64,000 nucleotides of DNA, from contig NZ_CP133017.1 of NCBI RefSeq assembly GCF_030866765.1, positions 2,338,001 through 2,402,000 of the forward strand, read 5' to 3'. Below the pieces are notes generated by a model. The model worked only from the letters and a program-made list of their open reading frames with translations, searched no databases and was not told the origin of the DNA. Positions 6,941-14,878 of the stretch are shown here, piece after piece; the stretch's first letter is position 1; every line of letters starts with the position of its first letter. The position numbers and the translations under genes were made by a program. The DNA is from Paenibacillus silvisoli (GTDB taxonomy: Bacteria; Bacillota; Bacilli; Paenibacillales; Paenibacillaceae).

Positions 6941-8509
6941 TTATAGCCTTACATCAATTTGTACGTTTCCATACGTTGAATCCGCATAGATAATGACGTG
7001 AGTTACTTCGTATCCATTGCCTACATATTTAATGTCTTCTGCTGGAAAGGCATCTGGATAAAAACTGAAGATACCAGAATAGTAAATCGCAATCTCAATT
7101 TTTTGATTTGGGAAGTTTTCAGCAAAAACTTCACCCATCTGTCTTGCCCAATATTCGACTTGGCCTTCAATATAAAAATAATTTTCAAGATAAGTGCTGT
7201 AAGAGCCAGCGTAAATTTGACTAAATACGAATATCGTACCATCGTCAAGAATGGTGGAAGTCCAATCGCCAATTTGAAGGTTGCCTGCTGATGTTGGGAT
7301 ATAGGTTACGGTTGCGTCTAGTCCAGCCTCGATCATTTGTCGCGGATCGCCTGCTGGCTGATTACCGCCGACATTTACAGGCGTTGTATTCTGCTCTTGC
7401 TTAGATGCAGGGAAAGGCATTGTAGGAATTTGGTCGAACGATTTGCCAATTACGCTGCTAATCATCGAATTAGCTTCGCCAATTGAAATCGCAAAATTCA
7501 AATCGGCATTGCTATCATCTATGCCAGCGCTTGTAATTCCCACAAGCTCGCCCTTCGTATTAAACAATCCACCGCCAGAGCTGCCATGATCGATAGGGAC
7601 ACTGATTTGAATGTAGTCTACATAATCTTCAGTAAAGATATTGCTGACAACACCTTCTGAAACAGTGTTTCGTACCCCTCTAGGGCTACCAATCGCTACT
7701 ACTTTGTCGCCCTTCTCTAGCGCATTTGGATTGCCTAAAGTAACAGAGTCGAAAGCGCTAGTGTTCTGCTTTAGCTTGATAATTGCTAAATCCACATCGT
7801 TACTATAAGTAGCAACACCGCCAATTCCATAAGTATTGTTGTTAATATCTCTAATGAATCCGCTCGTTTCGTCTTCGACGACGTGACGATTCGTCATAAA
7901 CAGTCCGTTGCCCAAGCTAACTGCGCTACCTTGCGCGTTACCCATCTCCACCATGACTACATTCTTATCATTAAGTGCTGTGATTTGTTTTGTTGTCAAT
8001 TCACCTGTAGGCTGCGATGGCGTAGTTGTTACAGGTGTTGGTTCTGGTGTTGGCGCTGGATCAACGGATTGTATTACTGGCGAATCTACATAGATTGTTT
8101 TAGCTGGACTATCCACTTCAAGCTTGCATTTCATTGACTCACCAACGAAGCGTAAAGGTATGTATGTCGTGCTGCTAATGATTTCAGGAGCTACAGGTAT
8201 TACTTTGATTTCACCATTCAGCAATGCACGTTTAGCGCCGATGGTCAGCCTGATGCTTTTTCCTGACTTTGTTGCTGTGATGGTCTTGGCCTTCGGATCA
8301 TAATCGATCTGAAACCCCATTGCCGTAAGCAGACTTTTGAAGGGCACTAACGTAGAACCATTTTTAACGATTGCATTTGAGGAGACTAATTGACCATCCA
8401 AGTAGACCTTGAAAAATACACTTTTGTTGACCGCTGCTGCTTCCGTCACATGATTCATACAAAACAGAATTAATAATAATGTAATGATAGAAATAATTGA
8501 CTTACGCAA
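6941..8509 (-). CDS. Stalk-domain / HtrA-like serine protease fusion, secreted
   Basis: Order of parts: signal peptide (1-25, ending EAAA), copper amine oxidase N / stalk domain (about 30-142), a Pro/Thr-rich linker (145-168), then a trypsin-fold protease of the S1C (HtrA/Deg) type with His209 in MTNRHVV, Asp240 in NDVDLAIIKL and Ser311 in DHGSSGGGLFN. No PDZ domain follows; instead there is a linker and an unrecognised C-terminal domain (about 390-522). The start is TTG at 8509 behind TAGGAGGT. It lies 25 bp upstream of the previous stalk gene and may be co-transcribed with it. The stalk domain probably anchors the protease to the cell surface (inference). Confidence 0.85.
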   Translation of the reverse strand: MRKSIISIITLLLILFCMNHVTEAAAVNKSVFFKVYLDGQLVSSNAIVKNGSTLVPFKSLLTAMGFQIDYDPKAKTITATKSGKSIRLTIGAKRALLNGEIKVIPVAPEIISSTTYIPLRFVGESMKCKLEVDSPAKTIYVDSPVIQSVDPAPTPEPTPVTTTPSQPTGELTTKQITALNDKNVVMVEMGNAQGSAVSLGNGLFMTNRHVVEDETSGFIRDINNNTYGIGGVATYSNDVDLAIIKLKQNTSAFDSVTLGNPNALEKGDKVVAIGSPRGVRNTVSEGVVSNIFTEDYVDYIQISVPIDHGSSGGGLFNTKGELVGITSAGIDDSNADLNFAISIGEANSMISSVIGKSFDQIPTMPFPASKQEQNTTPVNVGGNQPAGDPRQMIEAGLDATVTYIPTSAGNLQIGDWTSTILDDGTIFVFSQIYAGSYSTYLENYFYIEGQVEYWARQMGEVFAENFPNQKIEIAIYYSGIFSFYPDAFPAEDIKYVGNGYEVTHVIIYADSTYGNVQIDVRL

Positions 8510-8529
8510 ATGTGCTCAATACCTCCTAC

Positions 8530-8849
8530 ATATTTAAAATAAAGAATTTAAACTTCTTCTTACTCCTTTCTCTTAATATGATAAAAAATGTAAAATAAAT
8601 TAAGGGAGGTGCTGTAATCATAATTCAATATACCTAAGTTTGGTATATAAGTCAGTCGATAAAAATCAGATTATTTTGCTGTTATTTGCAAAATAATGCT
8701 GTTTGGCGACGGCATTTGTCGAATTGAATTGAATAGAGATTTTGTGCCTTTGTTGTTATGGTTTGTTAAAGTTTGTCTATATACATAGAACGTTGAGTTG
8801 TTTTATCAATTTTGCCGTATGAGGGATTACGAAGTAAATATGGAACAAT
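8530..8849. other. Intergenic region with a perfect AT-rich inverted repeat
   Basis: No gene is seen. ATTATTTTGC (8670-8679) and GCAAAATAAT (8688-8697) form a perfect 10-bp inverted repeat with an 8-base centre. It lies upstream of the stalk-protease gene and could be an operator or an mRNA hairpin; no T-run follows. Confidence 0.5.
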
Positions 8850-8850
8850 T

Positions 8851-9125
8851 ATGAGAACCAGCAGCACCAAAGAGGCAAGACCTAATACCTGTTATTTCTT
8901 ACAGAGACGGAGAGGAATTATTTGAGACGGACAGTTACCAAGAAGCGTACAGACGCATGAGATCATACTTAGTTTGCGGCAAAACAGAACTACGCGACGC
9001 AATTATAAATGGCGTTTTCAGCACAATGCATGGAATCACAAAGGACATACATACGAGTTTCGTACATACTTAAGAAAGACGAATCAGATTTTAATGAAAA
9101 AGCATCATCGAAAGAGTCAAGATAA
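8851..9125 (+). pseudogene. Degraded small gene (frameshifted)
   Basis: An open frame without a start codon reads PVISYRDGEELFETDSYQEAYRRMRSY... and stops at about 9071. A second frame overlapping its end reads RTYIRVSYILKKDESDFNEK... to about 9125. Both look like real coding sequence, so one frameshift in the overlap would rejoin them. The family is not recognised. Confidence 0.4.
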
Positions 9126-9212
9126 AAAGTGTTTAGGGGTCGATATTATACTCTTGTCCATGGAAGGAAAATCTGTTAAAAAGTAGAGTGGAAAATAAGG
9201 AGGATTCCTAAT

Positions 9213-9383
9213 ATGGCAATTTATACACCAAAAGGAATGAAAATTAGGTTGGATATTCCACAGGATTTGCTCTCATGGCAAGACTTCATCCTAAGGTATC
9301 AGCTTATAAAGTTGCTCAAAACAACTAAGTTCATCGAGGACATTCCTGGGCAGAAGTCGTTGCCAGATCGGAACTTTCTGTAA
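9213..9383 (+). pseudogene. Frameshifted small hypothetical gene
   Basis: ATG at 9213 has a near-perfect ribosome-binding site (AAGGAGGATTCCTAAT). The frame reads MAIYTPKGMKIRLDIPQ, then turns into unlikely sequence, while the next frame at that point reads FALMARLHPKVSAYKV; after that the original frame again reads LKTTKFIEDIPG. From memory, intact Paenibacillus proteins of this type run MAIYTP-GLKIR...FALMARLHPKV...LKTTEGIE-IPG and continue into a membrane region. So two compensating frameshifts plus a 3' truncation have destroyed the gene. Confidence 0.5.
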
Positions 9384-9452
9384 AGTTTGGGATGTAGTGA
9401 AGTTTCATCTTTATGTAATTCTCGTGGGCTTGGAAATTAAAACAAACTACTG

Positions 9453-9490
9453 AAAAAAGCCGCTAGATTTCTCCTGTGCGGCTTTTTTTA
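9453..9490. terminator. Bidirectional terminator
   Basis: AAAAAAGCCGC / GCGGCTTTTTTT, with A- and T-runs on both sides; it serves the minus-strand gene ending at 9508 and any plus-strand transcript from 9213. Confidence 0.8.
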
Positions 9491-9507
9491 TTAAAATATC
9501 TATTAAT

Positions 9508-10254
9508 TTAAGGTTTAAGCCAAACTCCACCAGTACCGTCGTATTTTCTGCCGAATGCAATAAGTGGATTTTGGTCATCCTTTTTAACTACAAAGGAAGC
9601 GTAACCGCTAGCGGATGCACTAACATATAGGTTTCCATCCAATTCTTCAGGAGTTACTACGCTGTGCAACTCATAATCTTTACCCTGTGAAGAAACAAGT
9701 GTAAAGTCACGTCTGTTTATTCTAACTGAAGCATCGGAGTCGAGATTGCTTACGATTTTTACATTGATTTTCGCAAGCATGTACTCAAAACCTTCCGGAG
9801 CAGGGTCGTTGAACATATTTTCATTTGATATCATGCGCCAGGCTTCGTCCCCGCGAATAACCTCTTCTAGGGTTACTGCAACTGTGTATTTGTCAGAATA
9901 GTCATCTACTTTGAAATTAACTTCTGTTCCCAACGGTGCTGGTTTACTGCGGCTCAGTCCAATTGTGCCGGCAGGTTGTGAAGAGGGAGTGCTAGGGTTA
10001 GGCGTTGTTGGTGTAGATGACTTGCTTGTTACATTGACTGTTTTAGTAGAGGCGTCGTACTGAACGGATGCTCCTAGAAGCGTTCCAATGTCCTTCAAAG
10101 GCAGGTATGTTACTCCATTGATGACTTTAGCATCGGTGTTGGCGACGGAGCCATTTACTTTGATAGTAAATTTAGTAGCCGCATACGCTCCGAGTGCTGA
10201 GGAAATAGCAATTACTGAGGTTAGTCCTAAAGCAACAAAAAATTTCTTTTTCAT
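9508..10254 (-). CDS. Secreted stalk-domain protein with DUF4352-like domain
   Basis: A signal peptide (1-26, MKKKFFVALGLTSVIAIS...AYAA) and a short stalk domain (KFTIKVNGSVANTDAKVING, LPLKDIGTLLGASVQYD, to about 75) are followed by a Ser/Thr/Pro linker and an immunoglobulin-like domain of DUF4352 type: PLGTEVNFKV, YTVAVTLEEVIRG, PEGFEYMLAKINVKI, then a final GG-W. ATG at 10254 follows AGGAGGAAGAAAGT. This is the third stalk gene of the island cluster. The function is unknown; the architecture suggests a cell-surface or secreted binding protein. Confidence 0.75.
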   Translation of the reverse strand: MKKKFFVALGLTSVIAISSALGAYAATKFTIKVNGSVANTDAKVINGVTYLPLKDIGTLLGASVQYDASTKTVNVTSKSSTPTTPNPSTPSSQPAGTIGLSRSKPAPLGTEVNFKVDDYSDKYTVAVTLEEVIRGDEAWRMISNENMFNDPAPEGFEYMLAKINVKIVSNLDSDASVRINRRDFTLVSSQGKDYELHSVVTPEELDGNLYVSASASGYASFVVKKDDQNPLIAFGRKYDGTGGVWLKP

Positions 10255-10456
10255 ACTTTCTTCCTCCTACTATTTGTCTATGAGTACAGAGATATACTAG
10301 CATATTCTTGCTGAATAATACTAGCAAAGAAATCCATCACAGAAAGGTGATGTATGTATACTCGGACGAGCCGACTTCAAATCCAATATACATTATGATA
10401 ATGGGAATGTTTGAGCTTACACTTGAAATTTGGTGAAATCGAGTTGGTCAATCATT

Positions 10457-10486
10457 AAGCAGCCGTAAATAAGCTGCTTTTTTTGT
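10457..10486 (+). terminator. Rho-independent terminator
   Basis: AAGCAGC / GCTGCTT stem followed by TTTTTTT. The sequence just before it (AATCGAGTT-GTCAATCATTAAG) recurs at 5671-5693. Confidence 0.75.
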
Positions 10487-10610
10487 TTTGTAGATATAAA
10501 TAAGGGCTTAACTGGAAATTGTTCTAATTGTCACAATTATACAATTCAGATACAATTAAGTAGGACGTTGAGCCTAAAATAGGCCTTGGGGAGAGGAAAG
10601 ATGGGATTGG

Positions 10611-10703
10611 TCAATAAGAAAAACTGGTGTGAATGCATTGGTACTTTTCATTTAACTTATTGAGGTCATTTTTGAATTTACTGATGATGTCTTCACGATT
10701 CAT
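10611..10703 (-). CDS. Possible 30-residue small protein
   Basis: MNREDIISKFKNDLNKLNEKYQ... starts at an ATG 11 nt behind AAAGGAG. Just upstream on the same strand another short frame (KLQDDLDEIEELKMQISLNN) ends in the overlap. Both are charged and helix-prone. These may be fragments of phage-type small genes; expression is uncertain. Confidence 0.3.
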   Translation of the reverse strand: MNREDIISKFKNDLNKLNEKYQCIHTSFSY

Positions 10704-10809
10704 CTTTTGTTGCTCTCCTTTCGTCGTTGTTTAGCGAAATCTGCATCTTGAGTTCCTCAATCTCATCCAGATCGTCCTGTAATTTCAACGTTTTTTCACA
10801 TCAATTCAT

Positions 10810-10833
10810 CCAATGAAATCCTCGTTTCATTGG
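10810..10833 (+). repeat. Cassette-type repeat copy with the longest stem, spacer TCCTCG
   Basis: The extended palindrome CCAATGAAA-TCCTCG-TTTCATTGG has nine perfectly paired arm bases. No gene follows within 190 bp; the next copy is at 10999. Confidence 0.8.
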
Positions 10834-10998
10834 ATTACTTTACTCTAGTAGTCTTAAAAATAATCGTTGTTTCGAGCAACTTTGAGCCAGCCTAATCGAA
10901 ATAGCTTACCACTTCTATACGAGTGCTAACGTGATGTTTTTTTTAGAAAGATTCATAAAAGAATATGATAAACTCCATATTTAGAGACTAGGCAGCCA

Positions 10999-11016
10999 AT
11001 AAAAAACTGATTTCAT
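10999..11016 (+). repeat. Cassette-type repeat copy, spacer AACTGA
   Basis: ATAAAA-AACTGA-TTTCAT, exact consensus; AGAGGTGG follows as the ribosome-binding site of the gene at 11031. Confidence 0.75.
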
Positions 11017-11030
11017 AGAGGTGGTAGCAC

Positions 11031-11324
11031 TTGATAAAGGTCGATTACGAAAAACTGCCTATTCAGTTCAATGTTATTCGAGGACATAGTGTAACTCATA
11101 TAATTGAATACAGAAAAGAAGATGTAAACAAAGAGTCCGATTTCATTAAAGGTTATTATTTATGTGATCAAGTTTCTGAAATGAATGTAATTAACTCTGA
11201 AAGGTTTTATCAACCGAATTTTATTGCTAATATTTCAGAAGAGTTTCTAACTTGTAGGAAATGTGAAAAACACTACAGCAGAATTATTGAGAATAAGCAG
11301 CTCACAAGCAGATGGTACAAATGA
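11031..11324 (+). CDS. Hypothetical protein, 97 residues
   Basis: Not recognised. The start is TTG, 7 nt after GAGGTGG. The C-terminal part has CRKCEKHY, and Cys residues also occur at CDQ; a small metal-binding site is possible. It is the first gene of the second cargo run and is framed by cassette-type repeats at 10999 and 11329. Confidence 0.6.
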   Translation: MIKVDYEKLPIQFNVIRGHSVTHIIEYRKEDVNKESDFIKGYYLCDQVSEMNVINSERFYQPNFIANISEEFLTCRKCEKHYSRIIENKQLTSRWYK

Positions 11325-11328
11325 GTAA

Positions 11329-11346
11329 ATAAAACGGAGATTTCAT
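11329..11346 (+). repeat. Cassette-type repeat copy, spacer CGGAGA
   Basis: ATAAAA-CGGAGA-TTTCAT, exact consensus, followed directly by the ribosome-binding site TGGAGG. Confidence 0.75.
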
Positions 11347-11360
11347 TGGAGGTTGAACTA

Positions 11361-11843
11361 ATGAATAATAAGCAATTCTTTGCTATAAGAATTGAGGACA
11401 CTGATGATAATGGTAAAACTGAGTATAGCGAGAAATTGTATTCTTTTCGAAATAGCTATGATCTTTCCATCAAGATTGGAGATATTGTCTCGGTACATGT
11501 AGGGAAAGTTAGAACAGCAGATGGCGAAGTAGTTGATATAGCGGAATATAAGGAAGGTATAAAGTACAAAGATATTATTGAAGTTCATAATAGATTAATT
11601 AAGCAAGAAAAACTACTTAAAGGAAACAGATATGTTGCCGATGTTCGTCTCAAGTCTGATGGTGTTTGGGGTTACAAGGTTGTTACATGCCTGTATGACA
11701 TACCATTAAAGATATATGATATCGTAATGTATCACGGAGAACAGGGGAAAGTAGTCAATCTACGGCAATTATCCGTAGAGATGACAGTGGGTATGGAAAA
11801 GGTAGAAAAGAAAAAGGGGCTATTGTCTAGATTGTTTTCTTAA
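11361..11843 (+). CDS. Hypothetical protein, 160 residues
   Basis: Not recognised. ATG at 11361 follows TGGAGGTTGAACTA. The protein looks like two related beta-rich halves: YSFRNSYDLSIKIGDIVSVHVGKVRTADGEV and VVTCLYDIPLKIYDIVMYHGEQGKV share the pattern Y-...-KI-DIV...H.G--.V. This suggests a duplicated small barrel (SH3/KOW-like). It ends in a basic tail, KKKGLLSRLFS. Confidence 0.6.
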   Translation: MNNKQFFAIRIEDTDDNGKTEYSEKLYSFRNSYDLSIKIGDIVSVHVGKVRTADGEVVDIAEYKEGIKYKDIIEVHNRLIKQEKLLKGNRYVADVRLKSDGVWGYKVVTCLYDIPLKIYDIVMYHGEQGKVVNLRQLSVEMTVGMEKVEKKKGLLSRLFS

Positions 11844-11852
11844 AATCAGATA

Positions 11853-11870
11853 ATAAAAGATTGGTTTAAC
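11853..11870 (+). repeat. Diverged cassette-type repeat copy, spacer GATTGG
   Basis: ATAAAA-GATTGG-TTTAAC: left arm intact, right arm degraded; AATTAGGGGG follows. Confidence 0.45.
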
Positions 11871-11890
11871 AATTAGGGGGTGGTCATATT

Positions 11891-12106
11891 TTGAAATCAT
11901 TTTTGAATAGTTGGTTTGTTAGGTATTTAGTTATTTTTTTGCTTACAGCAATCTTATTGGTTGCATACAAACAAGTTTATGACCGTTTTGAATACTTCGA
12001 TTATTCAGGACATACCGTTAAAATTGATAAAAGAACCGGTGAATTATATCAGTTTAAACCTAATGCTCCTGATGAAGAGGATTGGGTATTAGTTACTGGG
12101 AAATAA
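11891..12106 (+). CDS. Small membrane protein, 71 residues
   Basis: One N-terminal transmembrane helix (VRYLVIFLLTAILLVAYKQV, about residues 10-29) is followed by a soluble extracytoplasmic tail (YSGHTVKIDKRTGELYQF...). The start is TTG behind TTAGGGGGTGGTCATAT. The tail resembles the short 'xxxVR.dt.TGe.y' segments of small hypothetical membrane proteins. The function is unknown; it has its own repeat on each side. Confidence 0.6.
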   Translation: MKSFLNSWFVRYLVIFLLTAILLVAYKQVYDRFEYFDYSGHTVKIDKRTGELYQFKPNAPDEEDWVLVTGK

Positions 12107-12120
12107 AATACTAGTTTCAA
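12103..12120 (+). repeat. Diverged cassette-type repeat copy, spacer TACTAG
   Basis: ATAAAA-TACTAG-TTTCAA, one mismatch; its left end overlaps the stop codon of the previous gene. Confidence 0.55.
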
Positions 12121-12151
12121 GGGATGTTTATTAAGAGAAGAGGGAAAATTT

Positions 12152-12787
12152 ATGACGGCTATCAATTTTATATACGAAGAGAACCAAATTACTATTTATA
12201 TGGATACCTTATCTTTAGATGAAAAAGGGAGGCCATTTAAGTATGTGAGCAAATTATTTCCTATACCTCATCTTCGGAGTGTGATTTGCGGTACTGGAAA
12301 TCTTGATCTGATAATGGATTGGGTTCATCAAGTTCAACGGAACGTAATAGCAGCAGACATTGCTTACTTAAGTGAGATCACAACGGAGCAACTAATAGCG
12401 CTGCAAGAAAAATATCCTAAAGATGCTGGTGCAACAACTATTTATCAATTTGGTTATTCTCAATTAGTTGAGAAACTAAAAGGGTATGTATATAGAAGCA
12501 CTAAGGATTTCTTTCAGGAAGAGTATGACTTTTGCTTTGGAATTAAACCAGAAGTCGATTTTGATTGGGATCAAGAGGGTAAGGCTGGATTAGACAATGC
12601 TTTTATTAACTTAATGGTTAAACAGAAAGAAATAGATGATAAAAATCCAAATCGAGTTGGCATTGGCGGTGAAATTCATAAGTTTATTTTGAATAAGGAT
12701 ACTTACTTACTTTATACATTGCATCGATTTTCTGATTATGAAAGTTGTTATGACGAGATATTGAAAAATTTAAAAAGTAGATCATAG
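12152..12787 (+). CDS. Hypothetical protein, possible Ntn-hydrolase-like fold
   Basis: A 211-residue soluble protein. The opening FIYEENQITIYMDTLSLDEKGRPFKYVSKLFPIPH...VICGTGN resembles proteasome-like / Ntn-hydrolase folds, in which a strand with D-T precedes a conserved K and GTG, but there is no processed N-terminal nucleophile. I cannot name the family. ATG at 12152 follows AAGAGAAGAGGGAAAATTT. Confidence 0.55.
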   Translation: MTAINFIYEENQITIYMDTLSLDEKGRPFKYVSKLFPIPHLRSVICGTGNLDLIMDWVHQVQRNVIAADIAYLSEITTEQLIALQEKYPKDAGATTIYQFGYSQLVEKLKGYVYRSTKDFFQEEYDFCFGIKPEVDFDWDQEGKAGLDNAFINLMVKQKEIDDKNPNRVGIGGEIHKFILNKDTYLLYTLHRFSDYESCYDEILKNLKSRS

Positions 12788-12813
12788 ATTGTTTTAATTG
12801 GAGGATAAATAAC

Positions 12814-13131
12814 ATGGCAGAGAAATACAAGTACGAGCAAATGAGTTTTCAACAAAGGAGTTTTATCGATTCAATTAAGTCCTATCTGGCTTTAATGGGG
12901 AGTCAGGATGATGGTAGCGAAATTTTTCGAATGGAGATAGATGAGGCAATCAATGAAATCTTTAAAGAGCATTTTATTGACTTTAGATTAGAAAGAATGC
13001 TTTATGCCAGTATCTTTCATTTCGGACTAGAAGAGGGTAAAAACTTTCACTTATCTAAATTAAAAGTATTCTATGAAGATTCAGAATATCAAAGATATGA
13101 GTTTGTGGGATTTGAATACGATAAAAACTGA
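12814..13131 (+). CDS. Hypothetical protein, 105 residues
   Basis: Not recognised; an acidic helical N-terminal part and a beta-rich C-terminus. It has a good ribosome-binding site (TTGGAGGATAAATAAC-ATG). It follows the previous gene by only 26 bp, and the repeat expected here is too degraded to call (only TTTTAATTGGAGG is left). Confidence 0.55.
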   Translation: MAEKYKYEQMSFQQRSFIDSIKSYLALMGSQDDGSEIFRMEIDEAINEIFKEHFIDFRLERMLYASIFHFGLEEGKNFHLSKLKVFYEDSEYQRYEFVGFEYDKN

Positions 13132-13265
13132 CTTTTACCTGAGATTGAAGCAAATATTTTTTCGGCTGCCTGCTCAACTAAAGGGCATGATAGTGTAATA
13201 CAGATCCATTGATGATATGAGAAAAGGAAAGAACAATCAAACCTCTAGAAGGGCTGAGATTACCG

Positions 13266-13958
13266 ATGGTATTCATTTTCATTTTTCTTGTTCTAATATT
13301 TTTGCCTGTTGGTTTTCTGTTTTTATTTAATTATATTCCTTTCAGCAACAGTGAATATAGAAAGGAAACGGGCTACTCTTATCTAAAAGTCTTTTCTGAT
13401 CTTGGATTAAGGGGTGAATATTACACAGTATCAAAGCTTTCCAAAGTTAAGGGGTATCATAGATTAGTCGTTAATGTTTATTTACCTAAAGAAGAAAATA
13501 AAACTACGGAAATCGATGTGGTATTTCTTCACGAATCTGGTGTTTATGTCATAGAATCGAAGAATTATTCAGGGTGGATATTTGGAAGGGAAGAAGATCG
13601 TAATTGGATGCAAGTTATGGGTAGGCAAAAAAATTCGTTTTATAATCCAATCAAACAGAATGACGGTCATATCAAACATCTTCTTTCAAATGTCCCGTCT
13701 ATACCATCATATTTAATTAGATCATTGATTGTTTTTAGTGAGAGATGTACTTTAAAGAAAATTGATGTGAAAAGTCATCATGTTTATGTATTTAATCGTA
13801 ACAAGATTTCTAAGTATGTCGACAATACTCCGCGTTTGAATAAACAGACAATTGATGCTTACTACACTGAGTTAAAACGTTACTCTAATGTTCCTGCCAA
13901 TATTAAGGGGAAACATATAAAAGATATAAAGAATAAGCAGATTTCCTCTCAATCTTAA
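13266..13958 (+). CDS. NERD-domain protein with N-terminal membrane anchor
   Basis: One transmembrane helix (3-22) is followed by a NERD (nuclease-related) domain: GLRGEYYTVSKLSK (47-60), TEIDVVFLHESGVYVIESKNYSGWIFG (81-107; Asp84, Glu97 and Lys99 form the PD-(D/E)XK-like core), and NPIKQNDGHIKHL (127-139). NERD proteins are thought to process DNA or bind nucleic acid at the membrane. The start codon ATG at 13266 has a poor ribosome-binding site. A gap of 134 bp separates it from the preceding gene. Confidence 0.85.
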   Translation: MVFIFIFLVLIFLPVGFLFLFNYIPFSNSEYRKETGYSYLKVFSDLGLRGEYYTVSKLSKVKGYHRLVVNVYLPKEENKTTEIDVVFLHESGVYVIESKNYSGWIFGREEDRNWMQVMGRQKNSFYNPIKQNDGHIKHLLSNVPSIPSYLIRSLIVFSERCTLKKIDVKSHHVYVFNRNKISKYVDNTPRLNKQTIDAYYTELKRYSNVPANIKGKHIKDIKNKQISSQS

Positions 13959-14179
13959 CACTGGAAAGTGCAGAGCTTAGGTTCGGGGTTTTCAGATGGA
14001 ATACAAGGGGGGACTACTGTGAGAAAAAGATGGGATGCTTTGTTCAACGAAAAGATAGTAACGGACATTATGGAATAGTTATGGCTCTCGTCTATTAATT
14101 TCCATTTTAATGCTCTTGAAAAACATCGCTAAGCAAACGGAGAACGATAACTCATTCATCAAACTTGGTTTTGAAGGCA
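13959..14179. other. Gap with a degraded frame
   Basis: A short frame from 14020 (GTGAGAAAAAGATGGGATG...) behind GGGGGGACTACT ends after about 20 codons, and a further frame continues it; probably a dead small gene. Nothing else is seen. Confidence 0.3.
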
Positions 14180-14197
14180 ATAAAAGGTCAATTTCAT
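14180..14197 (+). repeat. Cassette-type repeat copy, spacer GGTCAA
   Basis: ATAAAA-GGTCAA-TTTCAT, exact consensus, followed by GGAG; the next start codon is 32 bp away. Confidence 0.75.
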
Positions 14198-14229
14198 GGA
14201 GTAATGAAAAATATTATGGAGGTATGTAA

Positions 14230-14802
14230 ATGTTGAAACAATCAACGCAAGAGACAGCTGCTAAAGAATTAGCAACTTATTTATCTGATAATCACCAAAA
14301 GTACATAGCCCGTGCATATAACCGTTTCAATGAGGAAAACAGTGAGTGGTTTGTTTTACTTGCAAAAGGCAGCGATCCAGCATACCAGTACGGCAAATTT
14401 TCAATTATTCCAAGTGATAAAGGATTTCAGGCAAGTTTTTATATTGAAAAGGGGTTTAACATACCGTTAGAAATTGCAAAATCCTCTTCTGTAATCAATA
14501 AATTAGAAATTATGAATGAGAAATGGCAATGGCAAAATTTAATGGACGATATTAAGCATAGTGAGTTAAAACTAGATGATAATTGGGAAATTGAGTTGCA
14601 GCATTATGAATTTGGAAAGCAATCAGAGATACAAGTTAGAAAATTTCCAGGTTCCACGTTATTAGACATTGCAGAAAAATTTACAAAGCCAACATATGAT
14701 TATCATTGGATAAACTTATATATTTCTCCCTTGAACGATGAAAATGATATCCATAAATTATACGACAATTATCTTTCTCGATTTATTAAATGGATTAAGT
14801 AA
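14230..14802 (+). CDS. Hypothetical protein, 190 residues
   Basis: Not recognised. A soluble alpha/beta protein, no signal peptide, with repeated aromatic patterns (ENSEWFVLLAKGSDPAYQYG, EKWQWQNLMDDI, DYHWINLYISPL). ATG at 14230 follows TATGGAGGTATGTAA. Framed by exact cassette-type repeats at 14180 and 14846. Confidence 0.6.
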   Translation: MLKQSTQETAAKELATYLSDNHQKYIARAYNRFNEENSEWFVLLAKGSDPAYQYGKFSIIPSDKGFQASFYIEKGFNIPLEIAKSSSVINKLEIMNEKWQWQNLMDDIKHSELKLDDNWEIELQHYEFGKQSEIQVRKFPGSTLLDIAEKFTKPTYDYHWINLYISPLNDENDIHKLYDNYLSRFIKWIK

Positions 14803-14845
14803 GAAGATATTCGAAGTATCTTTTTCATGAAGTTATCTAATTACA

Positions 14846-14863
14846 ATGAAAAGACTCTTTCAT
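14846..14863 (+). repeat. Cassette-type repeat copy, spacer AGACTC
   Basis: ATGAAA-AGACTC-TTTCAT, exact consensus; AGGAG follows at once and the start codon is 15 bp away. Confidence 0.75.
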
Positions 14864-14878
14864 AGGAGAAACTAATAT

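Larger units (their letters stand above)
10487..10998. other. Intergenic region before the second cargo run
   Basis: Apart from the small minus-strand frame at 10611-10703 and the repeat at 10810-10833, I see no gene or clear promoter in this stretch. Confidence 0.4.
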
